Of a DNA stretch of 64,000 bases, positions 27,808 through 35,931 are shown in pieces. The DNA lies in assembly GCF_947495205.1 (NCBI RefSeq), contig NZ_CANLXV010000002.1, positions 1-64,000 of the forward strand, written 5' to 3'. The first letter of the stretch is position 1. Each line of letters opens with the position of its first letter. A program made the position numbers and the translations under genes. This DNA is from an uncultured Polaribacter sp. GTDB lineage: Bacteria; Bacteroidota; Bacteroidia; Flavobacteriales; Flavobacteriaceae. The notes beneath the pieces were generated by a model. The model was not told where the DNA came from and did not search any database. It saw nothing but the letters and a program-made list of their open reading frames with translations.

Positions 27808-28626
27808 TTAAAGCAAATTTACAGATTTTAAAGTTTCTTTTTCTAAACTATTTAAAATTGCTCTATGGTTTACTACTTCACCTAAAACAATAATTGCAGG
27901 ATTGGTTAATTCTTGTTTAGCAACAATATTTTCTATAGTATTCACAGTACCAATTCCTATTTTTTCATCTGCTCTTGTACCGTTTTGAATAATAGCAACA
28001 GGCAAATTATTTTTTTGTTCTTTTTGAAATAAAGCTACAATTTCTGGTAATTTTGCCATTCCCATTAAAATTACCACGGTTGCATTAGATTTTGCAGCTA
28101 AAGCAACATCTGCAGATAATTTATGTTTTTTTGTAGTACCTGTAATTACCCAAAAACTTTCTGCACTTCCTCTTTTGGTTAACGGTATATTTTGATGTGC
28201 AGGAACCGCTAAAGAAGATGAAATTCCTGGAACCATTACTGTTTCAATACCAAAATTAGCAGCAAACTCCATTTCTTCTGCACCTCTGCCAAAAATAAAA
28301 GGATCACCACCTTTTAAACGCACTACATGACCGTGTGTTTTAGCTCTGGCTACAATTAATTCGTTAATTTGCTCTTGCTGATAACGGTAACAACCTCTTC
28401 GTTTTCCTACAAAAATTAATTCTGCATTTGGATTTACAAAGTCTAGTAATTCTTCATTTACTAAAGCATCATACAAAACTACATCAGCATTTTTTAAAGC
28501 TTTTATAGCCTTAAGTGTAATTAAATCTACATCTCCAGGACCAGCCCCAACTACAGTTAATCGGGGCTTTTTGTCACTAGAAATGTTAGTCAAATCTACA
28601 CTTTTTATTTTATCAGTATTCTTCAT
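27808..28626 (-). CDS. cobA: Uroporphyrinogen-III C-methyltransferase
   Basis: 272 residues. It uses SAM to methylate uroporphyrinogen III twice, giving precorrin-2 for siroheme. Motifs: RLTVVGAGPGDVDLITLKAI (about 22-41), VVRLKGGDPFIFGRG near 100 and VPGISSSLAVPAHQNIPLTKRG. A ~20-residue N-terminal extension precedes the catalytic domain. It starts 2 bases after the reductase stop, so the two are co-transcribed. Confidence 0.95.
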   Translation of the reverse strand: MKNTDKIKSVDLTNISSDKKPRLTVVGAGPGDVDLITLKAIKALKNADVVLYDALVNEELLDFVNPNAELIFVGKRRGCYRYQQEQINELIVARAKTHGHVVRLKGGDPFIFGRGAEEMEFAANFGIETVMVPGISSSLAVPAHQNIPLTKRGSAESFWVITGTTKKHKLSADVALAAKSNATVVILMGMAKLPEIVALFQKEQKNNLPVAIIQNGTRADEKIGIGTVNTIENIVAKQELTNPAIIVLGEVVNHRAILNSLEKETLKSVNLL

Positions 28627-28628
28627 AA

Positions 28629-30731
28629 TTAGACAGTTTCTGCTGCCATAGCAGTTGCGCTTTCTCTGTACAATCTTACTTTTTGTAAAAAATCTTTAGC
28701 ATCATTAATATATTTTGTTGCAAATTCTTTTGTTGGTGCAGCTGCATTTATTTGATAAATTAAATCAGAAAAAGAAGTATCTAAACTAATTTTTCCTGAT
28801 GCAATATAAAACTCATCAAACTGAGAAATAATACCTGCATGAGTATTTGTTTTCTTGTTTTCTGCCAATAACATTGCTTTTGCAGAATTTACTATAGATT
28901 GGTATGCATAATAAATTGCGCCAGAATACACCTTGTTTTCAAGAGCTTCTTTGGCATTGTCTATTTTCTCTTCGCTTTCTAAAAATAAAGTTGCAATTAA
29001 ATCAATTACCACACCAGCACATTCTCCAATACCAATTGCTTTTACGTATTTTTCTTCTTCACCCCAATCAATAAAATCTTCTTGGGTTAAATTGGTTGCA
29101 TCTTGCAAATCACTTAAAAGGTTGTAAAAATATTTTTCACCTTTTTCTTTGTAATAATGTACAAATTCTAATCCGTTTGCATTTGCTTCAAAATCGTTTA
29201 AAATTCTGCGCAATGCTTCTGGGCCTCTTCTACTTGGTACTTTTACTACTTTATCTGCAAAAACGCCATTTCCATCTCCTAAATTACCACCACCTAACAA
29301 TACTTGTAGCGCTGGTGCAACTAATTTATCTGGAGTTCTAACTGTCATTCCTTGAAAACCAATGTTTGCCATATTGTGCTGTCCACAAGCATTCATACAA
29401 CCACTAATTTTAATAACTAAATCTTCACTTTTTAAATACTGTGGGTATTCTGCAGCAATAACTCTTTCTAGTTCTTGTGCAATACCTGTGCTACTTGCAA
29501 TACCTAAATTACATGTATCTGTACCAGGACAAGCTGTAATATCTACCGCTTTGTTATAACCTGCTTCTACAAAACCTAGTTTTTCTAATTCTTGATAGAA
29601 AAATGGTACTAATTCTTCTTTTACAAAAGGAATAACAATATTTTGGCGTAAGGTTAATCTTAATTCACCTGCAGCATATTGGTCTACTAAATCTGCCAAT
29701 AATCTTGCTTTGTCTGTATAAAAATCTCCTAGTAAAACTTTAACACCAATAGCCACATAACCTTTTTGTTTTTGCGGTATAATATTGGTAGATTTCCATA
29801 AATTAAATGCAGTTTCATCTTTAATTTCTACTGAAGGTGTTGCAACATTTACAGGAATTGAAGCTACATAAGCATCTGAATCTATAGCAACAGTTTTTAA
29901 TTCTATAGCTTTTTGTTCTTTAGCGATTAACTCTTTAAAAGCCTCTAGACCAATATCTTTTAGCAAAAATTTCATACGAGCTTTAGCTCTACTTTTACGT
30001 TCACCATATCTATCAAAAACACGTAAAACGCCTTCCATTACAGGAATTATTTTGTCTGATGGTAAGAAGTTGTATAAAGTTTCTGCATGTCTTGGTTGAG
30101 AACCTAAACCACCTGCAACCATTACTTTAAAACCTCTTACACCATTTTGTAATTTGGCAATAAAACCTAAATCATGCAAATAAGACAAGCCTGTATCTTC
30201 CTCTGTAGAAGAAAAAGAAACTTTAAATTTACGGCCCATTTCTTGACAAATTGGGTTCCTTAAAAAGAATTTGAATAATGCATCTGCGTAAGGAGAAACA
30301 TCAAAAGGTTCATTAACATCTATACCAGCAGTTTCACTTGCTGTTACGTTTCTAACTACATTACCACAAGCTTCTCTTAATGTAACATCATCTTTTTCTA
30401 AATCTGCCCAAAGTTGTGGTGTTCTTTCCAGAGACACGTAATGTATTTGAATATCTTGACGTGTTGTAATATGCAATCTACCTCTAGAATATTCATCTGA
30501 AACAGCAGCAATTCTGCGTAATTGATTGCTTTTTAATTTACCATAAGGTACTTTTATACGAATCATTTGCACGCCTTCTTGACGTTGCCCGTAAACCCCT
30601 CTAGCCAAACGTAAACTTCTAAACTTTTCTTCGTCTATTTGTAAATTTTTGAATGCAGCAATTTTATCTGCTAACTCAATAATATCTCTTTCTACAATTG
30701 GATTTTCTATTTCTGTTTCAAAACTTCTCAT
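28629..30731 (-). CDS. Siroheme sulfite/nitrite reductase fused to a C-terminal HEPN-like domain
   Basis: 700 residues. Two ferredoxin-like/siroheme half-domain repeats occupy about 1-540. Cys401, Cys407, Cys445 and Cys449 (CPGTDTC and GCMNAC) are the C-x5-C-x37-C-x3-C ligands of the 4Fe-4S/siroheme centre. RLHITTRQDIQIHYV and LRLTLRQNIVIPFV are the paired anion-binding motifs. Residues about 571-690 form an extra helical domain (YSGAIYYAYQSIVNSAKAM) resembling HEPN. The R-x4-H ribonuclease motif is not present. Given cysH, cysD and cysN upstream and siroheme genes downstream, sulfite is the likely substrate, reduced to sulfide probably with ferredoxin. Nitrite cannot be excluded by sequence alone. 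Confidence 0.9.
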   Translation of the reverse strand: MRSFETEIENPIVERDIIELADKIAAFKNLQIDEEKFRSLRLARGVYGQRQEGVQMIRIKVPYGKLKSNQLRRIAAVSDEYSRGRLHITTRQDIQIHYVSLERTPQLWADLEKDDVTLREACGNVVRNVTASETAGIDVNEPFDVSPYADALFKFFLRNPICQEMGRKFKVSFSSTEEDTGLSYLHDLGFIAKLQNGVRGFKVMVAGGLGSQPRHAETLYNFLPSDKIIPVMEGVLRVFDRYGERKSRAKARMKFLLKDIGLEAFKELIAKEQKAIELKTVAIDSDAYVASIPVNVATPSVEIKDETAFNLWKSTNIIPQKQKGYVAIGVKVLLGDFYTDKARLLADLVDQYAAGELRLTLRQNIVIPFVKEELVPFFYQELEKLGFVEAGYNKAVDITACPGTDTCNLGIASSTGIAQELERVIAAEYPQYLKSEDLVIKISGCMNACGQHNMANIGFQGMTVRTPDKLVAPALQVLLGGGNLGDGNGVFADKVVKVPSRRGPEALRRILNDFEANANGLEFVHYYKEKGEKYFYNLLSDLQDATNLTQEDFIDWGEEEKYVKAIGIGECAGVVIDLIATLFLESEEKIDNAKEALENKVYSGAIYYAYQSIVNSAKAMLLAENKKTNTHAGIISQFDEFYIASGKISLDTSFSDLIYQINAAAPTKEFATKYINDAKDFLQKVRLYRESATAMAAETV

Positions 30732-30813
30732 TTCTTCTAGTTTTAATATTGAAAGTTTTTAAAGTTAAAAAAGCTGAACTTTTTTACTTTTAACTCGCTA
30801 ACTTTTTGCTTTT

Positions 30814-32061
30814 CTATTTTATAAAACCTACTCCTACAGTATTGTTTGTTTTCGGATTAATTAAAATAAAGGACCCATTAGATTTATTATTGCTATACGC
30901 ATCAAAAGCTAAAGATTTACTTAATTTTATTTGAATATCTCCTATTTGATTTAAAACCAATTCAGATGGATTTTCTTCTATTCCAGAAAAATCTGTTTTA
31001 ATAATACTTTTTAACTGTGTTATTTTTGCTTGGGCATCATTTACACCGTGTTTAATGTAATATTTTTGTGATGCTTGCAATGGTTCTTTATCCATCCAAC
31101 AAATTGTTGCTTCTAATTGTTTTGCTATTGTTGGCTCTTCTGTTACTTTTACCAACATATCTCCTCTGCTTACATTTACGTTGTCTTCTAAAGTAAGACT
31201 TACAGAACTTCCTCTTTTTGCTATTTGGTATTCTTTATCGAAAAAATTAATACTTTTTATTTTCGATTTTGTTTGTGATGGCAAAACTGCTACTTCATCT
31301 CCTACTTCAAAATCTCCACCATAAATTTTACCTGCATAACCTCTATAATCGTGATATTCTTCTGTTTTAGGTCTAATTACAGTTTGTACAGGAAAACGGG
31401 TTTGCGAGGCATCATTAATATCTTCTGGTTCTAACCTTTCTAAATGATGCATTAGCGTTTCCCCTTTGTACCATTCCATGTTTTCAGACTTATCAACAAC
31501 ATTGTCTCCTTTTAAAGCTGAAAGTGGAATAAAAGTTAAATTTTGTCCTTTATATTCGCTTTTGCTTGCTAAATATTCAATTTCTCCTTTGATTGCGTTG
31601 AATTTTTCTTCAGAAAAATCTACTAAATCCATTTTATTAACAGCGATTACCACATCTTTAATACGTAGTAAATTATTGATAAAAAAATGTCTGTAAGTTT
31701 GTTCTACAACACCATTTCTAGCATCAATTAAAACAATAGACGCTTGCGCTGTAGAAGCGCCTGTTACCATATTTCTGGTATATTCTATATGACCAGGCGT
31801 ATCTGCGATAATAAAACTTTTAGATGGTGTAGAAAAATAGATATGTGCCACATCTATGGTAATTCCTTGTTCGCGTTCTGCTACTAAACCATCTGTTGCC
31901 AAAGAAAAATCTAAATAATCAAAACCTCTTTGACGACTTTTTTCTTCTATTGCTTCTAATTTATCATCAGTTAGTGATTTTGTATCGTATAATATACGAC
32001 CGATTAAGGTACTTTTACCATCATCTACACTTCCTGCTGTTGCTATTTTTAATACTTTCAT
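30814..32061 (-). CDS. cysN: Sulfate adenylyltransferase large subunit (GTPase)
   Basis: 415 residues. GTP hydrolysis here drives APS formation by CysD. G1 GSVDDGKSTLIGR, G3 DTPGH and G4 NKMD are intact, followed by two beta-barrel domains as in EF-Tu. The protein ends after the barrels, so the APS-kinase (CysC) fusion seen in some bacteria is absent. It lies 76 bases after cysD. A short AACCAAAAACC-type repeat (32062-32084) directly precedes the ATG. Confidence 0.96.
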   Translation of the reverse strand: MKVLKIATAGSVDDGKSTLIGRILYDTKSLTDDKLEAIEEKSRQRGFDYLDFSLATDGLVAEREQGITIDVAHIYFSTPSKSFIIADTPGHIEYTRNMVTGASTAQASIVLIDARNGVVEQTYRHFFINNLLRIKDVVIAVNKMDLVDFSEEKFNAIKGEIEYLASKSEYKGQNLTFIPLSALKGDNVVDKSENMEWYKGETLMHHLERLEPEDINDASQTRFPVQTVIRPKTEEYHDYRGYAGKIYGGDFEVGDEVAVLPSQTKSKIKSINFFDKEYQIAKRGSSVSLTLEDNVNVSRGDMLVKVTEEPTIAKQLEATICWMDKEPLQASQKYYIKHGVNDAQAKITQLKSIIKTDFSGIEENPSELVLNQIGDIQIKLSKSLAFDAYSNNKSNGSFILINPKTNNTVGVGFIK

Positions 32062-32084
32062 TTTTTGGTTGGTGGTTTTTGGTT
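32062..32084 (-). repeat. AACCAAAAACC-type repeat before cysN
   Basis: On the minus strand AACCAAAAACCACCAACCAA abuts the cysN start codon. The same 23-base word, with one difference, occurs inverted at 35909-35931. Confidence 0.5.
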
Positions 32085-32137
32085 TCTAGTTGATGATTCT
32101 TTACAAAAAAACATCAACAAAAACTAATAACTAATTT

Positions 32138-33043
32138 TTAGAAATACCCTTGTTGCTTTCTTTTTTCCATTGCTGCTTCAGAACGCTTGTCATCTATTCT
32201 TGCGCCTCTTTCTGAGATTGAAGAATCTCTAATTTCTTCTACTACTTTTGCAATATCAACTGCATCAGACAAAACGGCTGCTGTACAACTCATGTCTCCT
32301 ACAGTTCTAAAGCGCACCATTTTTTCTACTACAACTTCTTCTTCATCTCTAAAAACAACAGCATCATCTGCAGACCAAATCATGCCATCTCTTACAAATA
32401 TTTTTCTTTTATGAGCAAAATAAATTGATGGTATTTCTATATTTTCTTGTTCTATGTAAGACCAAACGTCTAATTCTGTCCAATTAGAAATTGGAAAAAC
32501 ACGTACATTTTGTCCTAAATCTATTTTTCCGTTTAACATATCAAACACTTCAGGACGTTGATTTTTTTCATCCCATTGACCAAAATCATCTCTTACAGAA
32601 AAAATTCTTTCTTTAGCTCTCGCTTTTTCTTCGTCTCTTCTTGCGCCTCCAATACAAGCATCAAAACCAAATTCTTCTATTGCATCTAGTAAGGTTTCTG
32701 TTTGCAACATATTTCTACTTGCATACCTACCTGTTTCTTCTTTTACTCTGCCAGAATCTATATTGTCTTGTACATTTCTTACAATTAATTCTACACCTAA
32801 TTCTTTGGCTAATCTATCTCTAAATTCTATAGTTTCAGGAAAATTATGTCCTGTATCTATATGCATTAATGGAAAAGGAATTTTAGCTGGATAAAATGCT
32901 TTTTGCGCTAAACGTACTAAAGTTATGCTATCTTTTCCTCCAGAAAATAATAACACTGGTTTTTCAAATTGTGCTACTACTTCTCTAAAAATAAAAATTG
33001 CTTCGCTTTCTAGAGCATCTACTTGTATTATATTTTGACTCAT
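32138..33043 (-). CDS. cysD: Sulfate adenylyltransferase small subunit
   Basis: 301 residues from the ATG at 33043 (MSQNIIQVDALESEAI). An upstream in-frame ATG adds ten unconserved residues. The PP-loop SGGKDSITLVRLAQKA (about 34-49) marks the ATP pyrophosphatase that makes APS from sulfate and ATP. CIGGARRDEEKARAKERIFSV is the substrate-binding block. Partner of cysN, which follows. Confidence 0.96.
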   Translation of the reverse strand: MSQNIIQVDALESEAIFIFREVVAQFEKPVLLFSGGKDSITLVRLAQKAFYPAKIPFPLMHIDTGHNFPETIEFRDRLAKELGVELIVRNVQDNIDSGRVKEETGRYASRNMLQTETLLDAIEEFGFDACIGGARRDEEKARAKERIFSVRDDFGQWDEKNQRPEVFDMLNGKIDLGQNVRVFPISNWTELDVWSYIEQENIEIPSIYFAHKRKIFVRDGMIWSADDAVVFRDEEEVVVEKMVRFRTVGDMSCTAAVLSDAVDIAKVVEEIRDSSISERGARIDDKRSEAAMEKRKQQGYF

Positions 33044-33155
33044 AATTATGTCTTTTAGATATTCAAACCACATTATCTGTTATCCTACCCTAACCTTCTT
33101 AAAATTGAAGGGAACTCTTAATTGGATATTTTAAGAGTATAAAATTTATATTATT

Positions 33156-33770
33156 TTAAATATGTAATCCACACTCTCTGTTTCCTTCTACCTTAGTAGG
33201 ATCAAAGTAAACAAATTCGTTTGGTAATTTTTGTGCTTCTAAATAAGCATCTAATTGTGCATCTGACCAATTGTAAAAAGGGCTTACTTTTAGCACACCA
33301 TCTTTACTTTTAGATACAATATCTATAGAATCTCTAAATGCAGTTTGTCCTTTTCTTAAATTTGTAAACCAAACATCTGGTTTATGCTCTGCCATAGCTC
33401 TTGAAAAAGGCTCTAACTTAACCTGCTCTGTAAAAATTGCATGTTTAGGATCTTCTATAGAAGGCACTCCTAAAACTACATTTCTATGTGCAACCGTTTG
33501 TTTTGGCGTATATAGCTTTACATTTAACTTTAATTTCTGAATAATTTCTTCTGCATGTTTATAGGTTTGAACGGTATTGTAACCTGTATCGCACCAAATA
33601 ACTTTAATATCTTTTTTTACTTTGGTTACCGCATTTAAAATAGCCACTTCGTAAGGTCTAAAATTTGTGGTAATCACTGGGTTTACGCCCACAGTAATAG
33701 CCCAAGAAATAATTTCTTCTGGACTTTTACCTTGTAATTCTTTATTTATTTCTTCTAAATTAAGGCTCAT
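33156..33770 (-). CDS. cysH: Phosphoadenylyl-sulfate reductase family protein
   Basis: 204 residues from the ATG at 33770, chosen because it forms a TAATG overlap with the preceding stop. The earlier ATG at 33797 would overlap DUF2061 by 28 bases. The PP-loop-like fold has WCDTGYN and ends in ECGLHI, which carries the catalytic Cys at the very C-terminus, as in the Escherichia coli type. The four cysteines that bind a 4Fe-4S cluster in APS reductases are missing. The usual STSFG motif is replaced by TTNFRPYE. This form normally uses PAPS, yet no APS kinase is encoded nearby, so the substrate (APS or PAPS) is open. Confidence 0.88.
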   Translation of the reverse strand: MSLNLEEINKELQGKSPEEIISWAITVGVNPVITTNFRPYEVAILNAVTKVKKDIKVIWCDTGYNTVQTYKHAEEIIQKLKLNVKLYTPKQTVAHRNVVLGVPSIEDPKHAIFTEQVKLEPFSRAMAEHKPDVWFTNLRKGQTAFRDSIDIVSKSKDGVLKVSPFYNWSDAQLDAYLEAQKLPNEFVYFDPTKVEGNRECGLHI

Positions 33771-34051
33771 TATTTTCCCCATTTTATGGCATTCCATATT
33801 CTTTCGTGAAAGAAATACAAAACTAGTTTTGTTAAAAAATCTACAGATGCTATAGAGGTTGCTAATAATATTTCTCCTGTTATAAAATAAGAAACAATTA
33901 GTGTATCTATAGTACCTATTAATCTCCAGCTTAACGCTTTTACAACACTTCGTAAAGGTTTTTCAGAGCCCCTAATCTCATCGAAACCTTTACCTCGTGT
34001 CTTTTTACTAAAAATGATTTGATCTAAAATCATAATAATTAAATAATTCAA
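33770..34051 (-). CDS. DUF2061 membrane protein
   Basis: 93 residues. The core KALSWRLIGTIDTLIVSYFITGEILLATSIAS is the DUF2061 signature, with two predicted membrane helices and a C-terminal FHERIWNAIKWGK. Its stop overlaps the cysH start by one base, so the two are translationally coupled. The family recurs in sulfate-assimilation operons. A role in sulfur transport or membrane attachment is only inferred. Confidence 0.88.
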   Translation of the reverse strand: MNYLIIMILDQIIFSKKTRGKGFDEIRGSEKPLRSVVKALSWRLIGTIDTLIVSYFITGEILLATSIASVDFLTKLVLYFFHERIWNAIKWGK

Positions 34052-34054
34052 ATA

Positions 34055-34073
34055 CCCTATAAGTTTAATAGGG
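34055..34073. promoter_or_regulatory. Candidate operator of the cys operon
   Basis: CCCTAT-N7-ATAGGG, a perfect 6-bp inverted repeat four bases upstream of the DUF2061 start. A second, degenerate copy lies exactly 80 bp upstream (34135-34153). The Rrf2 protein encoded just beyond is the obvious candidate binder. Confidence 0.5.
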
Positions 34074-34134
34074 ATTACAAACGTACATTATTTTTTATAC
34101 TTAAGTCGTTAAAAATTGCTAATAATTGGCATTA

Positions 34135-34153
34135 CCCTACAGATTTAATAGAT
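34135..34153. promoter_or_regulatory. Second, degenerate cys operator copy
   Basis: CCCTAC-AGATTTA-ATAGAT shares the first half-site and the N7 spacer (AGATTTA against AAGTTTA) with 34055-34073. Confidence 0.4.
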
Positions 34154-34255
34154 TAATAATAAAAACAAAAAAATATTATGAATATGACATCATAATCTAC
34201 CTATTAAAACCAATAGTTATTAAATTACTTTCAAAAAAGAAATCAGATTATCTAT

Positions 34256-34669
34256 TTAGCAATCACACAAATCTGCTAAGGTTGTATTTTTAAAAATTTG
34301 TAGTGTATTATCTCTAACTTTTGCCATTAGTTTATGTACCGCGCAAGCAGCCTCATCTGCGCAATCATCACATTTTTCATAAAAATTTAAACTTACACAA
34401 GGTACCATAGAAATTGGTCCTTCTAGAATACGCATAACTAAAGTCATTTGAATTTCTCTTGGCTCCTTTAATAAGTAATACCCACCACCTTTGCCTTTTT
34501 TAGATCCTAAAACACCGTTTTTACGCAGTGTTAAAAGAATACTTTCTAAAAATTTTAAAGAAATATTTTCGCTTTTAGAAATAACAGCAATAGCAATTGG
34601 CGTGTTTTTTTCTTGCTTACCTAAAAAAGTAAGCGCTTTAATTCCGTATTTTGTTTTCTTTGAAAGCAT
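34256..34669 (-). CDS. Rrf2 family transcriptional regulator
   Basis: 137 residues. Winged helix with TPIAIAVISKSENISLKFLESILLTLRKNGVL and the KGKGGGYYL wing. Cys91, Cys100, Cys103 and Cys109 (C-x8-C-x2-C-x5-C) could ligate an Fe-S cluster as in IscR, and two more cysteines close the protein (CDC). It sits between the methionine genes and the cys operon, so control of sulfur assimilation through cysteine or Fe-S status is likely. It could be CymR-like or IscR-like. Confidence 0.9.
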   Translation of the reverse strand: MLSKKTKYGIKALTFLGKQEKNTPIAIAVISKSENISLKFLESILLTLRKNGVLGSKKGKGGGYYLLKEPREIQMTLVMRILEGPISMVPCVSLNFYEKCDDCADEAACAVHKLMAKVRDNTLQIFKNTTLADLCDC

Positions 34670-34693
34670 TTTACAAAACTACAGAATTTTATT

Positions 34694-35857
34694 TTAGTCT
34701 AAAGCTTGTTTTAAATCTTCTATAATATCTGCCACATTTTCTAAGCCCACAGAAACTCTAACCAAACCTTTAGTAATACCAACTTCTAAACGATCTTCTT
34801 CAGACAAACGCCCATGAGTAGTAGAAGATGGATGTGTTACAATGGTTCTTGTATCTCCTAAGTTTGCAGACAAAGAGCACATTTTTATTTTATTTAAAAA
34901 CGTTCTTCCGGCTTCTATACCACCTTTAATTTCAAAAGCAACAATATTACCACCTAACTTCATTTGCTTTTTTGCAATTTTGTACTGTGGATGTGATTTT
35001 AAGAATGGATATTTTACAAATTCAACATTTTCTTGCGATTCTAAAAACGCTGCAACTTTTAATGCGTTTTCACAATGTTTTTCTACCCTAACTGCTAAAG
35101 TTTCTAAACTTTTAGACAAAACCCATGCATTAAAAGGAGACATTGCAGGTCCTGTATTTCTGGCAAATAAATAAATTTCACGTAACAAATCTGCCTTACC
35201 AACAATTATACCTCCTAAAACCCTACCTTGGCCGTCTATTAATTTTGTTGCAGAATGAATTACCAAATCTGCACCAAATTTAATAGGTTGTTGCACATAA
35301 GGTGTTGCAAAACAATTATCTACAATATAAATTAAATTGTGTTTTTTAGCTATTTTACCAATTAATTCTAAATCTAAAATATCTATAGCAGGATTTGTAG
35401 GGGTTTCTATATAAAGAATTTTTGTGTTTTCTTGAATTAAACTTTCTACTAAAGCTACCTCATCAACCTTAAAATAAGACGTTTCTATATTCCATTTTGG
35501 TAAATATTTAGTAAACATGGAATGTGTAGAACCAAAAACAGAACGACAAGAAACAACATGATCTCCTGCATTTAATAAAGCTGCAAAAGTTGAAAATATG
35601 GATGACATACCTGTAGCAAAGGCATAACCTGCCTCTGCACCTTCCATTTTTACTATTTTTTCTGTAAATTCTGTAGTATTTGGGTTGGTAAATCTACTAT
35701 ATAAGTTTCGCTGCTTTTCTTCTGCGAAAGAAGCGCGCATTTCTTCTGCATCATCAAAAACAAAACTAGATGTTAAATATAATGGTGTTGAATGCTCAGA
35801 AAATTGTGTTCTTTCTGTTTGATTTCTTATGGCTTCTGTTTCGAAATGTTTGTTCAT
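34694..35857 (-). CDS. metZ: Trans-sulfuration PLP enzyme, O-succinylhomoserine sulfhydrylase-like
   Basis: 387 residues, Cys/Met-metabolism PLP family. The PLP lysine is in HSATKLIDGQGRVLGG, with DNCFATPY and the closing THPSSTTHGRL block. It probably makes homocysteine directly from an acylhomoserine and sulfide. A cystathionine synthase or lyase role cannot be excluded by eye. It stands 74 bases after the MetX-ThrA fusion, and a second sulfhydrylase (metY) lies at the head of the cluster. Confidence 0.85.
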   Translation of the reverse strand: MNKHFETEAIRNQTERTQFSEHSTPLYLTSSFVFDDAEEMRASFAEEKQRNLYSRFTNPNTTEFTEKIVKMEGAEAGYAFATGMSSIFSTFAALLNAGDHVVSCRSVFGSTHSMFTKYLPKWNIETSYFKVDEVALVESLIQENTKILYIETPTNPAIDILDLELIGKIAKKHNLIYIVDNCFATPYVQQPIKFGADLVIHSATKLIDGQGRVLGGIIVGKADLLREIYLFARNTGPAMSPFNAWVLSKSLETLAVRVEKHCENALKVAAFLESQENVEFVKYPFLKSHPQYKIAKKQMKLGGNIVAFEIKGGIEAGRTFLNKIKMCSLSANLGDTRTIVTHPSSTTHGRLSEEDRLEVGITKGLVRVSVGLENVADIIEDLKQALD

Positions 35858-35908
35858 TTTAGTTGATAGTTGTTGGTTATTAGTTGTTGGATTTTGGTGC
35901 TAACTAAC

Positions 35909-35931
35909 AACCAAAAACCATCAACCAAAAA
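35909..35931 (+). repeat. AACCAAAAACC-type repeat, inverted copy
   Basis: AACCAAAAACCATCAACCAA, one base different from the minus-strand copy at 32062-32084. It lies in a 74-base gap that is otherwise made of related TTGTTGG-rich words (35861-35898). Confidence 0.45.

Noticed and set aside
28629..30731. The HEPN tail as an active toxin ribonuclease
   Set aside because: No R-x4-6-H motif is present, and the domain is fused to an essential-type metabolic enzyme with no antitoxin gene nearby.
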